This document shows, piece after piece, positions 1 through 14,848 of a stretch of DNA of 64,000 nt. The stretch lies in the NCBI GenBank assembly GCA_014529385.2, contig CM043961.1:17476978-17540977 (forward strand), written 5' to 3'. The DNA is from Adiantum capillus-veneris. Its lineage: Eukaryota; Streptophyta; Polypodiopsida; Polypodiales; Pteridaceae. The notes beneath the pieces were generated by a model. That model did not search any database. It was not told the origin of the DNA and worked only from the letters and a program-made list of their open reading frames with translations. The translations under genes were made by a program, and so were the position numbers. Each line of letters begins with the position of its first letter. The stretch's first letter is position 1.

Positions 1-245
1 TTTCCCAATTAAATTTTAATATTGCTCACAATACTGGCAAGCACAATCTCAAGTGGTTGATGCACTTTCACAACGGCCAAGGATAAATGTGGTGTCTATA
101 GCAACTCACAATGATCTATCTTTTATGATAGACGAGTATGATATTGACCAAGACAATAAGTAGGTAATTACATCCTTGCATTAAGGAAGAAAAAAAGAAC
201 CATTCACCTTGAAGGATGGTTATCTTCCAAACGGAAATAGGCTAT
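1..245 (+). pseudogene. Ty3/gypsy RNase H remnant
   Basis: Nucleotide similarity to the intact-looking RNase H regions at about 34390-34640 and 45290-45550 is visible throughout (HIAH...GKHNQ, ATHNDLSSMIDEY and the DGYLL stretch). All frames contain stops. It is the tail of an RNase H domain leading towards an integrase and runs off the left edge of the window. No function remains. Confidence 0.8.
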
Positions 246-251
246 GTGTTC

Positions 252-480
252 TGCTGCTGCCCAAAGATGTAAGCCACAAAATTGGAGTTGAAATCGCTCG
301 GGTACTGTGTCCGTGTGAGGTGGAGAGGTTGGAATGGTAGTGAGTTCTATCTCTTCTAATAAGGCAATCAAGCAAAGCGTTCTCAAGGAGACTAGCAATG
401 CTTGTGTGCATGTGCTATAGCTAGCAAGGGCAAGGAAATTCATTGCAAAATGAGGGGGAATAGAGACGGGGGCTCAAGGG
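252..480. repeat. dispersed repeat, copy 1
   Basis: This stretch matches 6566-6850 in the same orientation. Shared landmarks include cccaaagatg, aggcaatcaag, gactagcaatgcttg and catgtgctatagcta. Copy 2 carries long (CT)n and (CA)n tracts where this copy has short interrupted versions, for example a CA-rich patch at 487-535. The repeat type is unknown. Confidence 0.65.
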
Positions 481-1880
481 AGGACATACACAAACACATG
501 TGCACACACATATACGTACACACACACGTGCACATAGCTTGCAAAGAAGGTGTGGTAATTTTGACAAGTTGTAGAGTAAGTGCTAGCAATTGCTTCAAAT
601 TTTTTCCTCAAAACTAGAAGAATTTTTAATGTACACTTATTTTCATCGGTTAGGAAATGTATATTTGGCAATCCCTACACAGAGACCAATTCGAACCTTT
701 CAACTCACATATCAAAAACAATGTTTGCCAAATAACGGGGTTTAGTGTATTTCTAACCCTACTAAAATTGCAAAATCTTGGCTAGATTTTGAGCTTGCCT
801 TGGAGAAAAATGGCAAATTGTCACATGTTTTAGTGTAAATATAGGTGAACGCTTCAAATTTTGACCTAAATTTTGAAAGGATTTTAAGTGTGCCCTTACT
901 TTGCTGGGTTAGGAAGGGGCAAAATGACTCCTCTCTCTTGTACATTCATCAAAAATTGTGCTTAGTATACCTCTAGTGCACTCCCTCCCTGCATTTTGTG
1001 GTGATTAGAAGCTAAATTATCGGTTTCTATCACATTATCATCCTCTTCTCCATGAGTAATTGCCGCAACTTTCGGATAGTCTTTCACAATTGAAATAGTT
1101 GTATTGGGGAGTTGATCTCTATGCACTAACATCATATAAATTAAAATAGATTGTGGTTTTCCTACACTAATTTTGTGGATGTTCTTTAAAATAGATTGAA
1201 TTTTAAAAGGAACTTTGATGTGGCATAATTGTAGATTTGAGAAGGGGTCCTTTACGTTTGATTTTTTGCATTGAATAGGCTCTATTTCTTTTTAGATGCC
1301 TTAATAACATGAACGACCTTTGACAAGTGGGTACATGTACCCAAAACCGACACAAATGGGTAGGTAGAGAATACCTAGGGACGGGAGACCATTTGGTTTT
1401 TTAGATTTCTTGACATCTTTTATGCATGACTCAGAGGAATTTATTGTCTGCCAACCAGCCTACAAAATGTGCACATGTCTTTTTATAATTACTCAATCTT
1501 TGTCAAAATTGGCTAGTCCTTTCAAGCTTCCGTGCACATATAAGCAGCTCCAATCCAACCAACCTTTCGAGGAAAAGAAAGCATGAGTAGCTTACAAAGA
1601 GAAGGCGTAGATGGAAAAGGTGTTTGAGAAATAAGAAAAGGTGAAAAATAAAATAGCATTTGTGCTTCCAAGGCATATTTAGAAGTGTGAGACCCCTAGT
1701 GCCTAGAGTCATTGTTCTAGGTCGTTTTCTTAAACTTTGGATGTCATCTCAGCTGGATTGGCACATTTTTGCAAATTCAATGCTTTTTTTTAAAATTTTG
1801 CAAATTTACTATTTTTTTTTTCAATTTTCTAGACTTTTTCAAAGTTTTTCTTTGGTAGTTAGCTATCAATACATATTATT
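481..1880. other. intergenic, no gene seen
   Basis: The region is AT-rich and no ORF longer than about 80 codons resembles a known protein. Segments 588-680 and 848-935 are diverged direct copies of each other, sharing gcttcaaattt...gttaggaa. Otherwise nothing is recognisable. Confidence 0.5.
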
Positions 1881-3380
1881 TCTAATGGAAATGGCCTATG
1901 AACTTTGAGAATAGCTGAATTAAGAGAATTAAAGTGAGCATTTTTGTGAGATCACTTTGAGAACAGAGAGGGTGAACTTAATTGATGGTAGCAACATAAG
2001 CATATTACTTTATTAACTTGGCATGAACAATACTTTTGCAAGAGAGAGAGTATTAGAGAATATGACAATAGTTGAGGACCGGATTACTTGTCCCCTCTCC
2101 AAAAGGGGTTTGTATTATAGATTCTCCCATCAAGAGAGACTTGGTACAATACAATCTTTGTGTTCCTTGTGACCTTGGTGATGCTATGAAGACGGAAAGC
2201 TTCATGCATCATGAGCATAACATAAACTTTGCAAAAAGCATTAACTATCCCAAGCCTCAGTCCCAAGGCCTCAAACACCTTCGAAGGTGGAGAGAGCTAG
2301 CAAGGAATGAGGGTAGAGAAGAGAAAGAAGAATCATCCATAGGAGAAAGAAATAGTTCCTCAGTTATCATCACTCTTCTTGCTTAGCATAGCATAATAGC
2401 ATAGTAATGAAGATGAAGAAGATGGAAAGCTTAAGCATTGAAGCATGGTTCTTGGTTGGATTTGCATTCCATAGCCAAGGGTGTTGGTGTAGGCTCTCCA
2501 CTTCTCACAACAAGCTTGGAGAAGGCGATGGAGCTCTTGCACTTTGCACTCCACACAAGGGAAGAATGTGTGTGTGCGTGTGTGTGGGAGACTATATTCC
2601 GTCTCATGCTTGTTCCAGTCCTCTCTCTCTCTCTCTATTATTTAATTATATCATTTGGACATGTGTCCTCTTTTTTCTCTTTAAGAGAAAGAACTTCATG
2701 ATTTATTTTTATGCATCTAAATTCTCATTGGATCCCTTTAAAGCCTATCCAATAGGATTCAAGCACATCATGAGGGTCACATGTGGAGGATATCTTAACA
2801 TATGTCTTTTATGCTTCTTAAGTCATTTTGTTTGAATTGAACACTTCAAGGACCTAGTCTTTTAAGCATGGAAAAAGTTTATGCCTCTTGAGAGTTTATC
2901 TTTGAATTGAAGACTTCAAGAACCTTAGTCATTTAAGAATAAAAATCACCTCAAGCTTTGGACAAGGTTCCCACAAACACTTTAAGCACTTTAGTTAGGA
3001 AGCCGACAAGCACCTCATCCTTGGGTAGGATTCCCACCTCAAGGTCAGCCCTAGCTTTCCTAAGGTCAAAGGACTTTTTAACACTAACTTTTGGAGGTAT
3101 TTAATGAATCTAACCCTAAGGTCTTTCAAGCTCCACTATATGTATGTTGCTCTTTGATAGACTACCTCTTTTTGGACCCCTATTGAGATGTAGCCATCTC
3201 TCCTCTTGGTCCCTTGCTGAGGTAAATCTAGAAGCACTTATTGCACATTGCTCTTTGGTAGACCGTCTCCTTTTGGACCCCTATTGAGATGCAACCATTT
3301 CTCCTTTCGGTCCCCTGTTGAGATAGGTCTAGAAGCACATATCTATATCCTAACTCTTGTTCCGCTTATATTTTATGAGA
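1881..3380 (-). repeat. LTR of Ty3/gypsy element D
   Basis: This segment aligns along its whole length with the LTRs at 21794-23391 and 27457-28792. Near the left end they share taatggaa.tggcctat, then caatacttttgcaagagagag; near the right end they share ttttatga followed by the polypurine-tract complement. By comparison the element reads on the minus strand and this is its 3' LTR. The terminal dinucleotides have decayed (tc...ga for tg...ca). ORFs inside it, such as 2072-2386, recur in the other LTRs but look non-coding. Confidence 0.8.
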
Positions 3381-4975
3381 TTACCTCTCTCTTGAAATCA
3401 TAGTCGTCCTCGACTATGACGTAGAGAAGATAAATCCTAGTCATTAGTCCATGTTTCCTAGCGGGTAGAGGATCCATTTTTACCCTACGAAATCATTCCA
3501 GAATGGATGACTAATCCATTTGTTGGTGCTTGGGAGACTTAGCTGCCGCAAGCATGTCTGCTCTTTAGTCCATATCATACTTCCAAATTAGAGTGACAAG
3601 TTCTACTTGCTGTTTGGGAGACTTCGTCGCCATAAACATGATCCTAAGCATCCATACTTCTTGAATTTTGTGCACAATAAAGAAAGAGAATGACTCTTAT
3701 AAGACAAAAACATTGTTCATTTACAATGCATTTTCATTTGCTTACTCTAGTGTAGCATTGTAAGCATTGACAAGGTTCATATTATCCTTAAGCTAGGTTC
3801 CTTGCATCCATCTAGCATCTTTAAAAGGATATTTCTTAACAAGATATAATTGGATAACGTTATTGTTTCTTAGTACCTTGTCTTTGTGCAGAAGAATTGA
3901 TTCGGGCGGCAACACCTCTTCTTGATCTTTGATCTCTGGCGGGTCCTCCATTATTGGTTCTTTTGGTGGCTCTCATTTGTAAGGCTTGAGTAGGATCACA
4001 TGTTTAGCATTGAGTAGGCTCACATGTTTAGCATTGTGAATGAGCCAATGGTTAGGCAACTCTAATTAGCCTGCATCTCATTGATTGGCTTAAAACACAG
4101 TATCTTTTTTCTAGTTTAGCATAATACTCTTGGTGGCTCATAGGATTCTTGCCCGAAGTATGCCTTAGATGAGCCTTGAGAAACTTTAGCAAGACCCAAT
4201 CATTTTTCTTAAAGGCTAAGGCTCTAATGTGCTTATTATCAACAACCCTTTTTGCCTTTGCTTTGTATAACCTCTTTAATCTCTTTGGAAAATATTCTTG
4301 TGAGTCTCGTCTATATTCATCAGCAGAAGCCAGCGAAGATCTTTCCATATACTTTAAGTAGTAAGGGACGTTTGGATCTTCCCTCTTTAACCTTGAAAGG
4401 TGCTTTCCCCATAGAAATATGTACAATGTTATTGTATGCATACTCTATAAAAGGTAGGTACTTCTCTCATTAAGAACGTTGATCTATATACTTCCATGAC
4501 ATAGGCTTTTAGTAGATTCAAGAATCGTTAGATTAGTTATTTCACTTTGGTCATCAATTTGTGGATGATAGGCCAAAAGAGAAATTTAATCTACTGTTTA
4601 GATTCTCAAAGAGACCCTTCTAGAAATTACTGGTCATTCTAGGATCTTTGTCCGACACTATGGATGTTGCCAAGCCATGCTACTTGAAAATTTGAGATCT
4701 AAAGAGGGTTGCCGTTTGATGTTCCTTAATAGTCTTTTTGACAGGCATAGAGTGTGTTTTCTTGCTAAGCCTATCGATTGAAACAATCAAGTTGCTTCCC
4801 TCAATTAAATTTCAATTTTTGGTATACCACGCATTTTGAAACATACTCTTGTATGTTTACTTTTCATGGTAGACCAACATAAATACATTTCTACTCCTCG
4901 AAGAGTAGATTATTGAATCCTCTTTGCCCCACATAAGGAGAAGCATGGGATTCATACATGACTTTCTTATTGTAT
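3381..4975 (-). pseudogene. Ty3/gypsy element D, 3' internal region with integrase C-terminus
   Basis: Just right of the LTR is the same polypurine-tract sequence as at 23392-23408 (ttacctctctcttg, giving caagagagaggtaa on the minus strand). Further right, on the minus strand, 4441-4052 encodes an integrase C-terminal segment with FKKNDWVLLKF and KNPMSHQEYYAKLEKRY. Then come degraded pieces matching the integrase core of gypsy-B. The 3730-4430 portion is absent from gypsy-B, so this fragment keeps an integrase tail that B lost. Similarity to gypsy-B stops near 4975, so the element is 5'-truncated there. Confidence 0.7.
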
Positions 4976-5504
4976 TGGTGAGAAGGTAGAGAATGTAGTA
5001 TGATATGTGATAATAGCGATGAGGTTAGAAGCATCGATGTGATTTTTGCATATTCTTTAGCTGGTCATAACTGTGTGCACACGTTGCTCTCCAGCTTCAT
5101 TGTGGTGCTTACATGCTAGCCCGGGGTGTCCACTGAGTGAAAACACCATCTACAAAATCTATATGGTTATACATCTATATACCTAAACAACCTTATGGAA
5201 AATGCCCAATTTACTTAAGTAAAAATTTAAAAAAATTAATTGCATTGAAATGAAAAGCTCAAAGCCAATTATTTGAGCTTAAAACGACTTTGAAAAACAA
5301 CTAACTATATATATTTATCTAGAAAATAGAGTAAATAAGAAGATAAAAGTGAAAAATGATAACTTTGAGTGTGATTGGCTATAATGTATACTGTAGTCTC
5401 TCTCTCTCTATCTATCTCTCTCTTCATTGGAAGTGTATGATGCAAAATGCAATCTAGTTGACTAATGTAACTTTGAGTGTGATTGGCTATAATGTATACT
5501 GTAG

Positions 5505-5537
<33 letters not shown>

Positions 5538-6565
5538 TCATTGGAAGTGTATGATGCAAAATGAAATCTAGTTGCCTAATGTAATTCATTGAATAATGTA
5601 ATTTGTCAAAAAGCCTTATACAATAGTCCAAACCTATCCAATTATAGCATACAATGAGTAGAATAATATAAATTTTAACCACAATGTTTATATATTCGAC
5701 ACATGCTTTGAGTTAACCAAAAAGATCCTCTTTTCCACAAAAAAGCCACACAATATGACCATTGTAACTAGTTAAAAAAACTTATAGATTTCTCTTCTTT
5801 CTATGAAAACTCCATAGCACAAGCTCTATACAAGACCATTGCATATCTTCAATTGATATGCAAGAACTTTGCCTCATATTAACAATCACAAAGTCTTATG
5901 GTAACCATTGGTCCCAAGGGAAATAGTTCCCCATTCTAAAGCTCTACAACCAATTTGTGATAGACCAGTCATCGCCTTCGTACATCAAATTTGTGAAATC
6001 GGGGCTTATTTGTAAAGAAAACTAGGTCAAAAGTTGCATGTGCCATGCTTATAAGCTCCCTGATTATTGTTCTTATCACCCTAACTTTAGAAGGGGAAAA
6101 TTGTTTTTTTGATCTACCTCCACTCTCTCTAGACAACCATCTTGCCTTGATGTAAGGAGCCTTTACTCTTAAACATCTGCTTCTTCACTTGAATTGAATA
6201 TTAGCTCTCAATTTTTGCATCTGGCTCAATTGCCTTATTAAAAAAAATTGGTTTGTCATTAATCAAGGAGATTTTGATATTGTGAGTTGCACGATGACAA
6301 ACGACGATGTACGATGACAAACGATCATGTAAGTGCTGCAACACAAATGATGAAGCAAGGAGATGTCTTGGAGCTTTTATAAGTGTAATCCCCACGGTGG
6401 AAAAAACGAGCATGTAAGCACCACAGTGAACAGGGTGGAGACCCGCTAAACAATTTGCAAAAATTGCACTGATGCTTCTAACCTCACCACTATCATCACA
6501 GGTAAAACTAAATTATTTGCCTTCTTTAGTTGATTTGCGCTCAAATTTCTAATTAAGCATCTCAC
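4976..6565. other. intergenic, no gene seen
   Basis: AT-rich DNA without a recognisable gene. It contains the tandem duplication at 5359-5583 and a short internal repeat near 6290-6330 (acgatgacaaacga twice). Confidence 0.5.
5359..5583. repeat. tandem duplication with CT microsatellite, 2 units of about 110 bp
   Basis: Two consecutive units start with ataactttgagtgtgattgg or its equivalent and continue through ctataatgtatactgtag, a (CT)n run, then cttcattggaagtgtatgatgc and aatctagttg. They differ mainly in CT tract length. The minus-strand ORF across the pair repeats its own peptide and is an artefact of the duplication. Confidence 0.8.

Positions 6566-11945
<5,380 letters not shown>

Positions 11946-11992
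<47 letters not shown>
11946..11992. repeat. (GA)n microsatellite
   Basis: Uninterrupted AG dinucleotides, about 23 units, lying just outside the surviving 3' part of CACTA-3. Confidence 0.97.
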
Positions 11993-11993
<1 letters not shown>

Positions 11994-12115
11994 AAAGAGA
12001 GATGAATGGATGACATGACAATTTTTTTTAATAACTTAAAGTATACTAAATGTTTATGAATCCTCTTCCACAATATCTCTACAAGAAGCATCATTCAATT
12101 CTAAGTCCATGGCTC

Positions 12116-12573
12116 TTAAATCAATAAAGAGAGAAATATAATTGTCATTTGTGGATGTGTTGGCTTCATCATCTTTGAATTTTTCATCCTCCATCTCGTC
12201 ATCATCATCTTCATGGCAATAATCCTTGCTAAGACTGGAGGTAGTAGTGGGACTTGATCATCAATCTCTCTCTCCTCTCTCTCCCCCTCATCCAAATTAG
12301 GAGGTGGGAGAGGGTCGAAGATGGCGTCCACTTCATTAGTGGGAAAAATGGTTCTCCCCAAGGTGTTACGGGAATTGTGAACCAAAGTTTTGGTTGGTGG
12401 ATTGCTGGGATATAGATGACCTATAGAATAGACGTTCAAAGTGAGTAACATTGGTATATTTGATGTTACAAGCAAATAAGGGTAAAGAAGGTAATCACTT
12501 ACCTTTTCACAATTGTGTGGCAAAACTAAATTGTCATACCTCCCGGTGTGATGCACACTAGAGTCCACCATGA
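12116..12573 (-). pseudogene. CACTA-3 transposase (TNPD-like), 3' half, split by CACTA-1
   Basis: This is the C-terminal end of a plant CACTA transposase, the DUF4216 region and acidic tail. Reading from 12573, the peptide continues exactly in frame from the fragment ending at 20799 across the TGA target duplication. An intron follows at 12502-12421 (82 bp, GT...AG on the minus strand). After it comes VIYIPAIHQPKLWF, the counterpart of VIFHPTKSTSNWWY in CACTA-1. The intron position equals intron 5 of CACTA-1. Downstream reading to 12116 is acidic and low-complexity. I cannot find the terminal repeat of CACTA-3 on this side. Confidence 0.75.
12571..12573. repeat. CACTA-1 target-site duplication, left (TGA)
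   Basis: TGA immediately precedes CACTACAAGAGG. The same TGA follows the right end at 20799-20801. CACTA elements make 3-bp duplications. Confidence 0.9.
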
Positions 12574-12691
12574 CACTACAAGAGGTTATTCATATTAGCG
12601 ACGCTCACACAGCGACGCTCAAAAAAAAAAATCCCGACGTCGCTATGAGCGTCGCAAATTTACAAGTAAATTTGCGACGCTCATAGCGACG
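12574..12691. repeat. CACTA-1 left terminal and subterminal repeats with a 26-bp palindrome
   Basis: After the terminal repeat come copies of agcgacgctca. Arms 12638-12663 and 12666-12691 are perfect inverted copies of 26 bp separated only by AA, each containing cgtcgctatgagcgtcgc. The arrangement is a dense two-orientation array of the subterminal binding motif. Confidence 0.9.
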
Positions 12692-12784
12692 CCGGATGGG
12701 CTAAAAAAATAACAGAGAGCGCCCAAAAACTCAGATCTCAGATCTGAGTTTTTCGGCACCCTCAAGCAAGGAGCAGGTAACGCT

Positions 12785-12811
12785 CTCCCTCTCTCTCTCT
12801 CTCTTTCTTCT

Positions 12812-12883
<72 letters not shown>

Positions 12884-12953
12884 AGAGGAAGGAGAGCCAG
12901 GTATGCTCCTTCCCTCTCCTCACTCTCATGTTCCCTTCCCCTCTTTCTCTCTC

Positions 12954-12994
<41 letters not shown>

Positions 12995-13001
12995 TAGTGT
13001 T

Positions 13002-13057
<56 letters not shown>
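12785..13057. repeat. CACTA-1 microsatellite block (CT)n, (CA)n, (GA)n
   Basis: (CA)n spans about 12815-12879, (CT)n/(CA)n about 12951-12993, and (GA)n 13006-13057. CACTA-2 has comparable tracts at the matching place (54360-54580), so the tracts seem to belong to this CACTA family. ORFs over the block are repeat translations. Confidence 0.9.
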
Positions 13058-13061
<4 letters not shown>

Positions 13062-13094
13062 AACATAAACAAAAACGCACACACACATACATAA

Positions 13095-13290
13095 ACAAAG
13101 AATGCACACACACATTGAGAGAGGAAAAGAGAGAGAGAGAGCATGCATAAACAAAAAACGCACACATTGAGAGAGGAAAAGAGAGAGAGAACATGCATAA
13201 ACAAAAAACGCACACATTGAGAGAGGAAAAGAGAGAGAAAACATGCATAAACAAAAAAAACGCACACACATTGAGAGAGAAAGAGAGAGA
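13095..13290. repeat. minisatellite, about 4 units of 55 bp
   Basis: Repeated unit: cgcacacattgagagagg, aaaagagagagag, a(g/a)catgcataaacaaaaaa. Four consecutive units are visible with small length changes. The long minus-strand ORFs (MCVRFFCLCMFSLSFPL and similar, repeated) come from this repeat and are not proteins. Confidence 0.85.
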
Positions 13291-13462
13291 AACTAATTTA
13301 ACGTCGTAGGAAACTAATTAAAATTAAAAGACCTAAAGATCTAGCCGACAAGGAGTTGACCTCAAGACCTATTATTCAAGAGGGAAATGGCATAACCAAT
13401 CTATCATACTTGGCATGGGTGATAGAAAGGTTATACCATTTATCTCTTTTTATTGGCACACA

Positions 13463-14168
13463 CATCCACACACGCGCACACACACAAGAAGAAGAGAGTT
13501 ATAACGTCGTAGGAAACTATCCTAAAAGACGTTAAAGATTAGGTTAGATGTAGACTTACATTAAATTAGATTTAGGTTTATTTAAGTTAAATTATATTAG
13601 ATTTAGGTTTATTTTTAGTTAGATTTACGTTTATTTACGCTAGATTTAGATTTACGTTATATTAGATTAGATTTAGGTCTCCATAGACTGCGATGCCTGC
13701 ATGAAGCGGGTGAAGAAAGCCCTCAATGGAATATAGGGTATTGCTGCCTTCACTCATGGTGGGCTCCGTCGATCCAAAAGTACTGGTGAAATGTCTTCAG
13801 AAGATAGGGAAGAAGGTGGATCTTCAGGGCGGCAAGAGTCACTACATCCACGACAATGACCATCTAGACAACCTCTAGTCATTCAACAGCAACTTCAAAG
13901 TTAGTAACAAGAGCAAGAACGGTCCAAAGGGCCAATTGCTGTCGTCAGATGTGGATGGAGATGAGGCAGCGTCACCGCGGGAAGTTAACTCTCACATCTT
14001 TAGTGATGAGAATGCCAACTCTTGCCGAGTTATGTGAAAAATTATGTGTTAAATCAATTTTAAGGTTCTTATAATCCCTGTTAGTTTAGTTCTTTGTTTT
14101 TAATATGACATAATTTACGTTAGATTAAGATTTATGTTATATTACATTAGACTTAGGTTTATTTAGGT

Positions 14169-14266
<98 letters not shown>

Positions 14267-14420
14267 GAAGAAGAGAGTTTTAACATCGTAGGAAACTATC
14301 CCAAAAAACGTTAAAGATTAGGTTAGATGTAGACTTACGTTAAATTAGATTTAGGTTTATTTTTAGTTAAATTTACGTTTATTTAGATTTACGCTTATTT
14401 ACGTTAGATCGAGTCCACGC
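13463..14420. repeat. pair of direct repeats flanking the HMA fragment, with (CA)n
   Basis: Segments 13485-13640 and 14265-14400 are near-identical: agaagaagagagtt, then aac(g/a)tcgtaggaaactatc, then gattaggttagatgtagac, then ttagatttaggtttattt. They bracket the captured HMA fragment. The right copy is preceded by an uninterrupted (CA)n at 14174-14265, the left by a short interrupted one. The bracketing may reflect the capture event. Confidence 0.75.
13689..14038 (+). pseudogene. captured heavy-metal-associated (HMA) domain fragment
   Basis: Reading from 13689 gives CDACMKRVKKALNGI, with the CxxC metal-binding loop and first helix of an HMA (ferredoxin-like) domain as in plant HIPP/HPP metallochaperone-like proteins. 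A stop and a frame change follow. From 13759 the other frame gives VGSVDPKVLVKCLQKIGKKVDL, the last strand and helix of the same domain, then a hydrophilic tail with one internal stop (near 13878) to a TGA at about 14036. The middle strands are deleted. CACTA transposons are known to capture host gene pieces, and this fragment lies inside CACTA-1 upstream of its transposase. A functional metallochaperone is ruled out by the lesions. Confidence 0.75.
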
Positions 14421-14637
14421 AAGAATTACTTACGGTTTAGGGTTTAGAGTTAGACGAACAATGAAAAGATCTACTGTGAAAAGATGTTAAGATGCTGTGA
14501 AGTGCTACAGCTAGAGAAGAGGCAAAGGGGTTTTGTCCACTACATGCAGTATCATGTAGACGTGGGTCTGTAGATTTCTTGTACCCACAAATATAGGTAT
14601 TGACCAATAAAGACGAGATTATAACCCGGTGGTTCTG

Positions 14638-14673
14638 ATCTCCGTGCACCTCTAGACCGAGGTGTGCGGGGAT
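14638..14673 (+). promoter_or_regulatory. conserved hairpin in the CACTA-1 transposase leader
   Basis: Arms 14638-14652 and 14659-14673 pair over 15 positions (atctccgtgcacctc with gaggtgtgcggggat), including three G-U type pairs. CACTA-2 has the same hairpin at 57930-57965 with Watson-Crick pairs at those positions. It lies about 175 bp upstream of the transposase ATG, within a block conserved between the two elements (ccaataaaga.gagatt, then acccggtgg). Confidence 0.75.
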
Positions 14674-14696
14674 TGGACATGACTAGAGAATGTGAG

Positions 14697-14697
<1 letters not shown>

Positions 14698-14783
<86 letters not shown>
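14698..14783. repeat. (GA)n microsatellite in the CACTA-1 leader
   Basis: Uninterrupted AG dinucleotides, about 42 units, between the conserved leader hairpin and the transposase start. Confidence 0.97.
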
Positions 14784-14786
<3 letters not shown>

Positions 14787-14848
14787 GATGAAGAATGCCA
14801 ATAGAATATTAAATTTGTTGTCCAGGTTATAAGATTTTTATCCTCATT

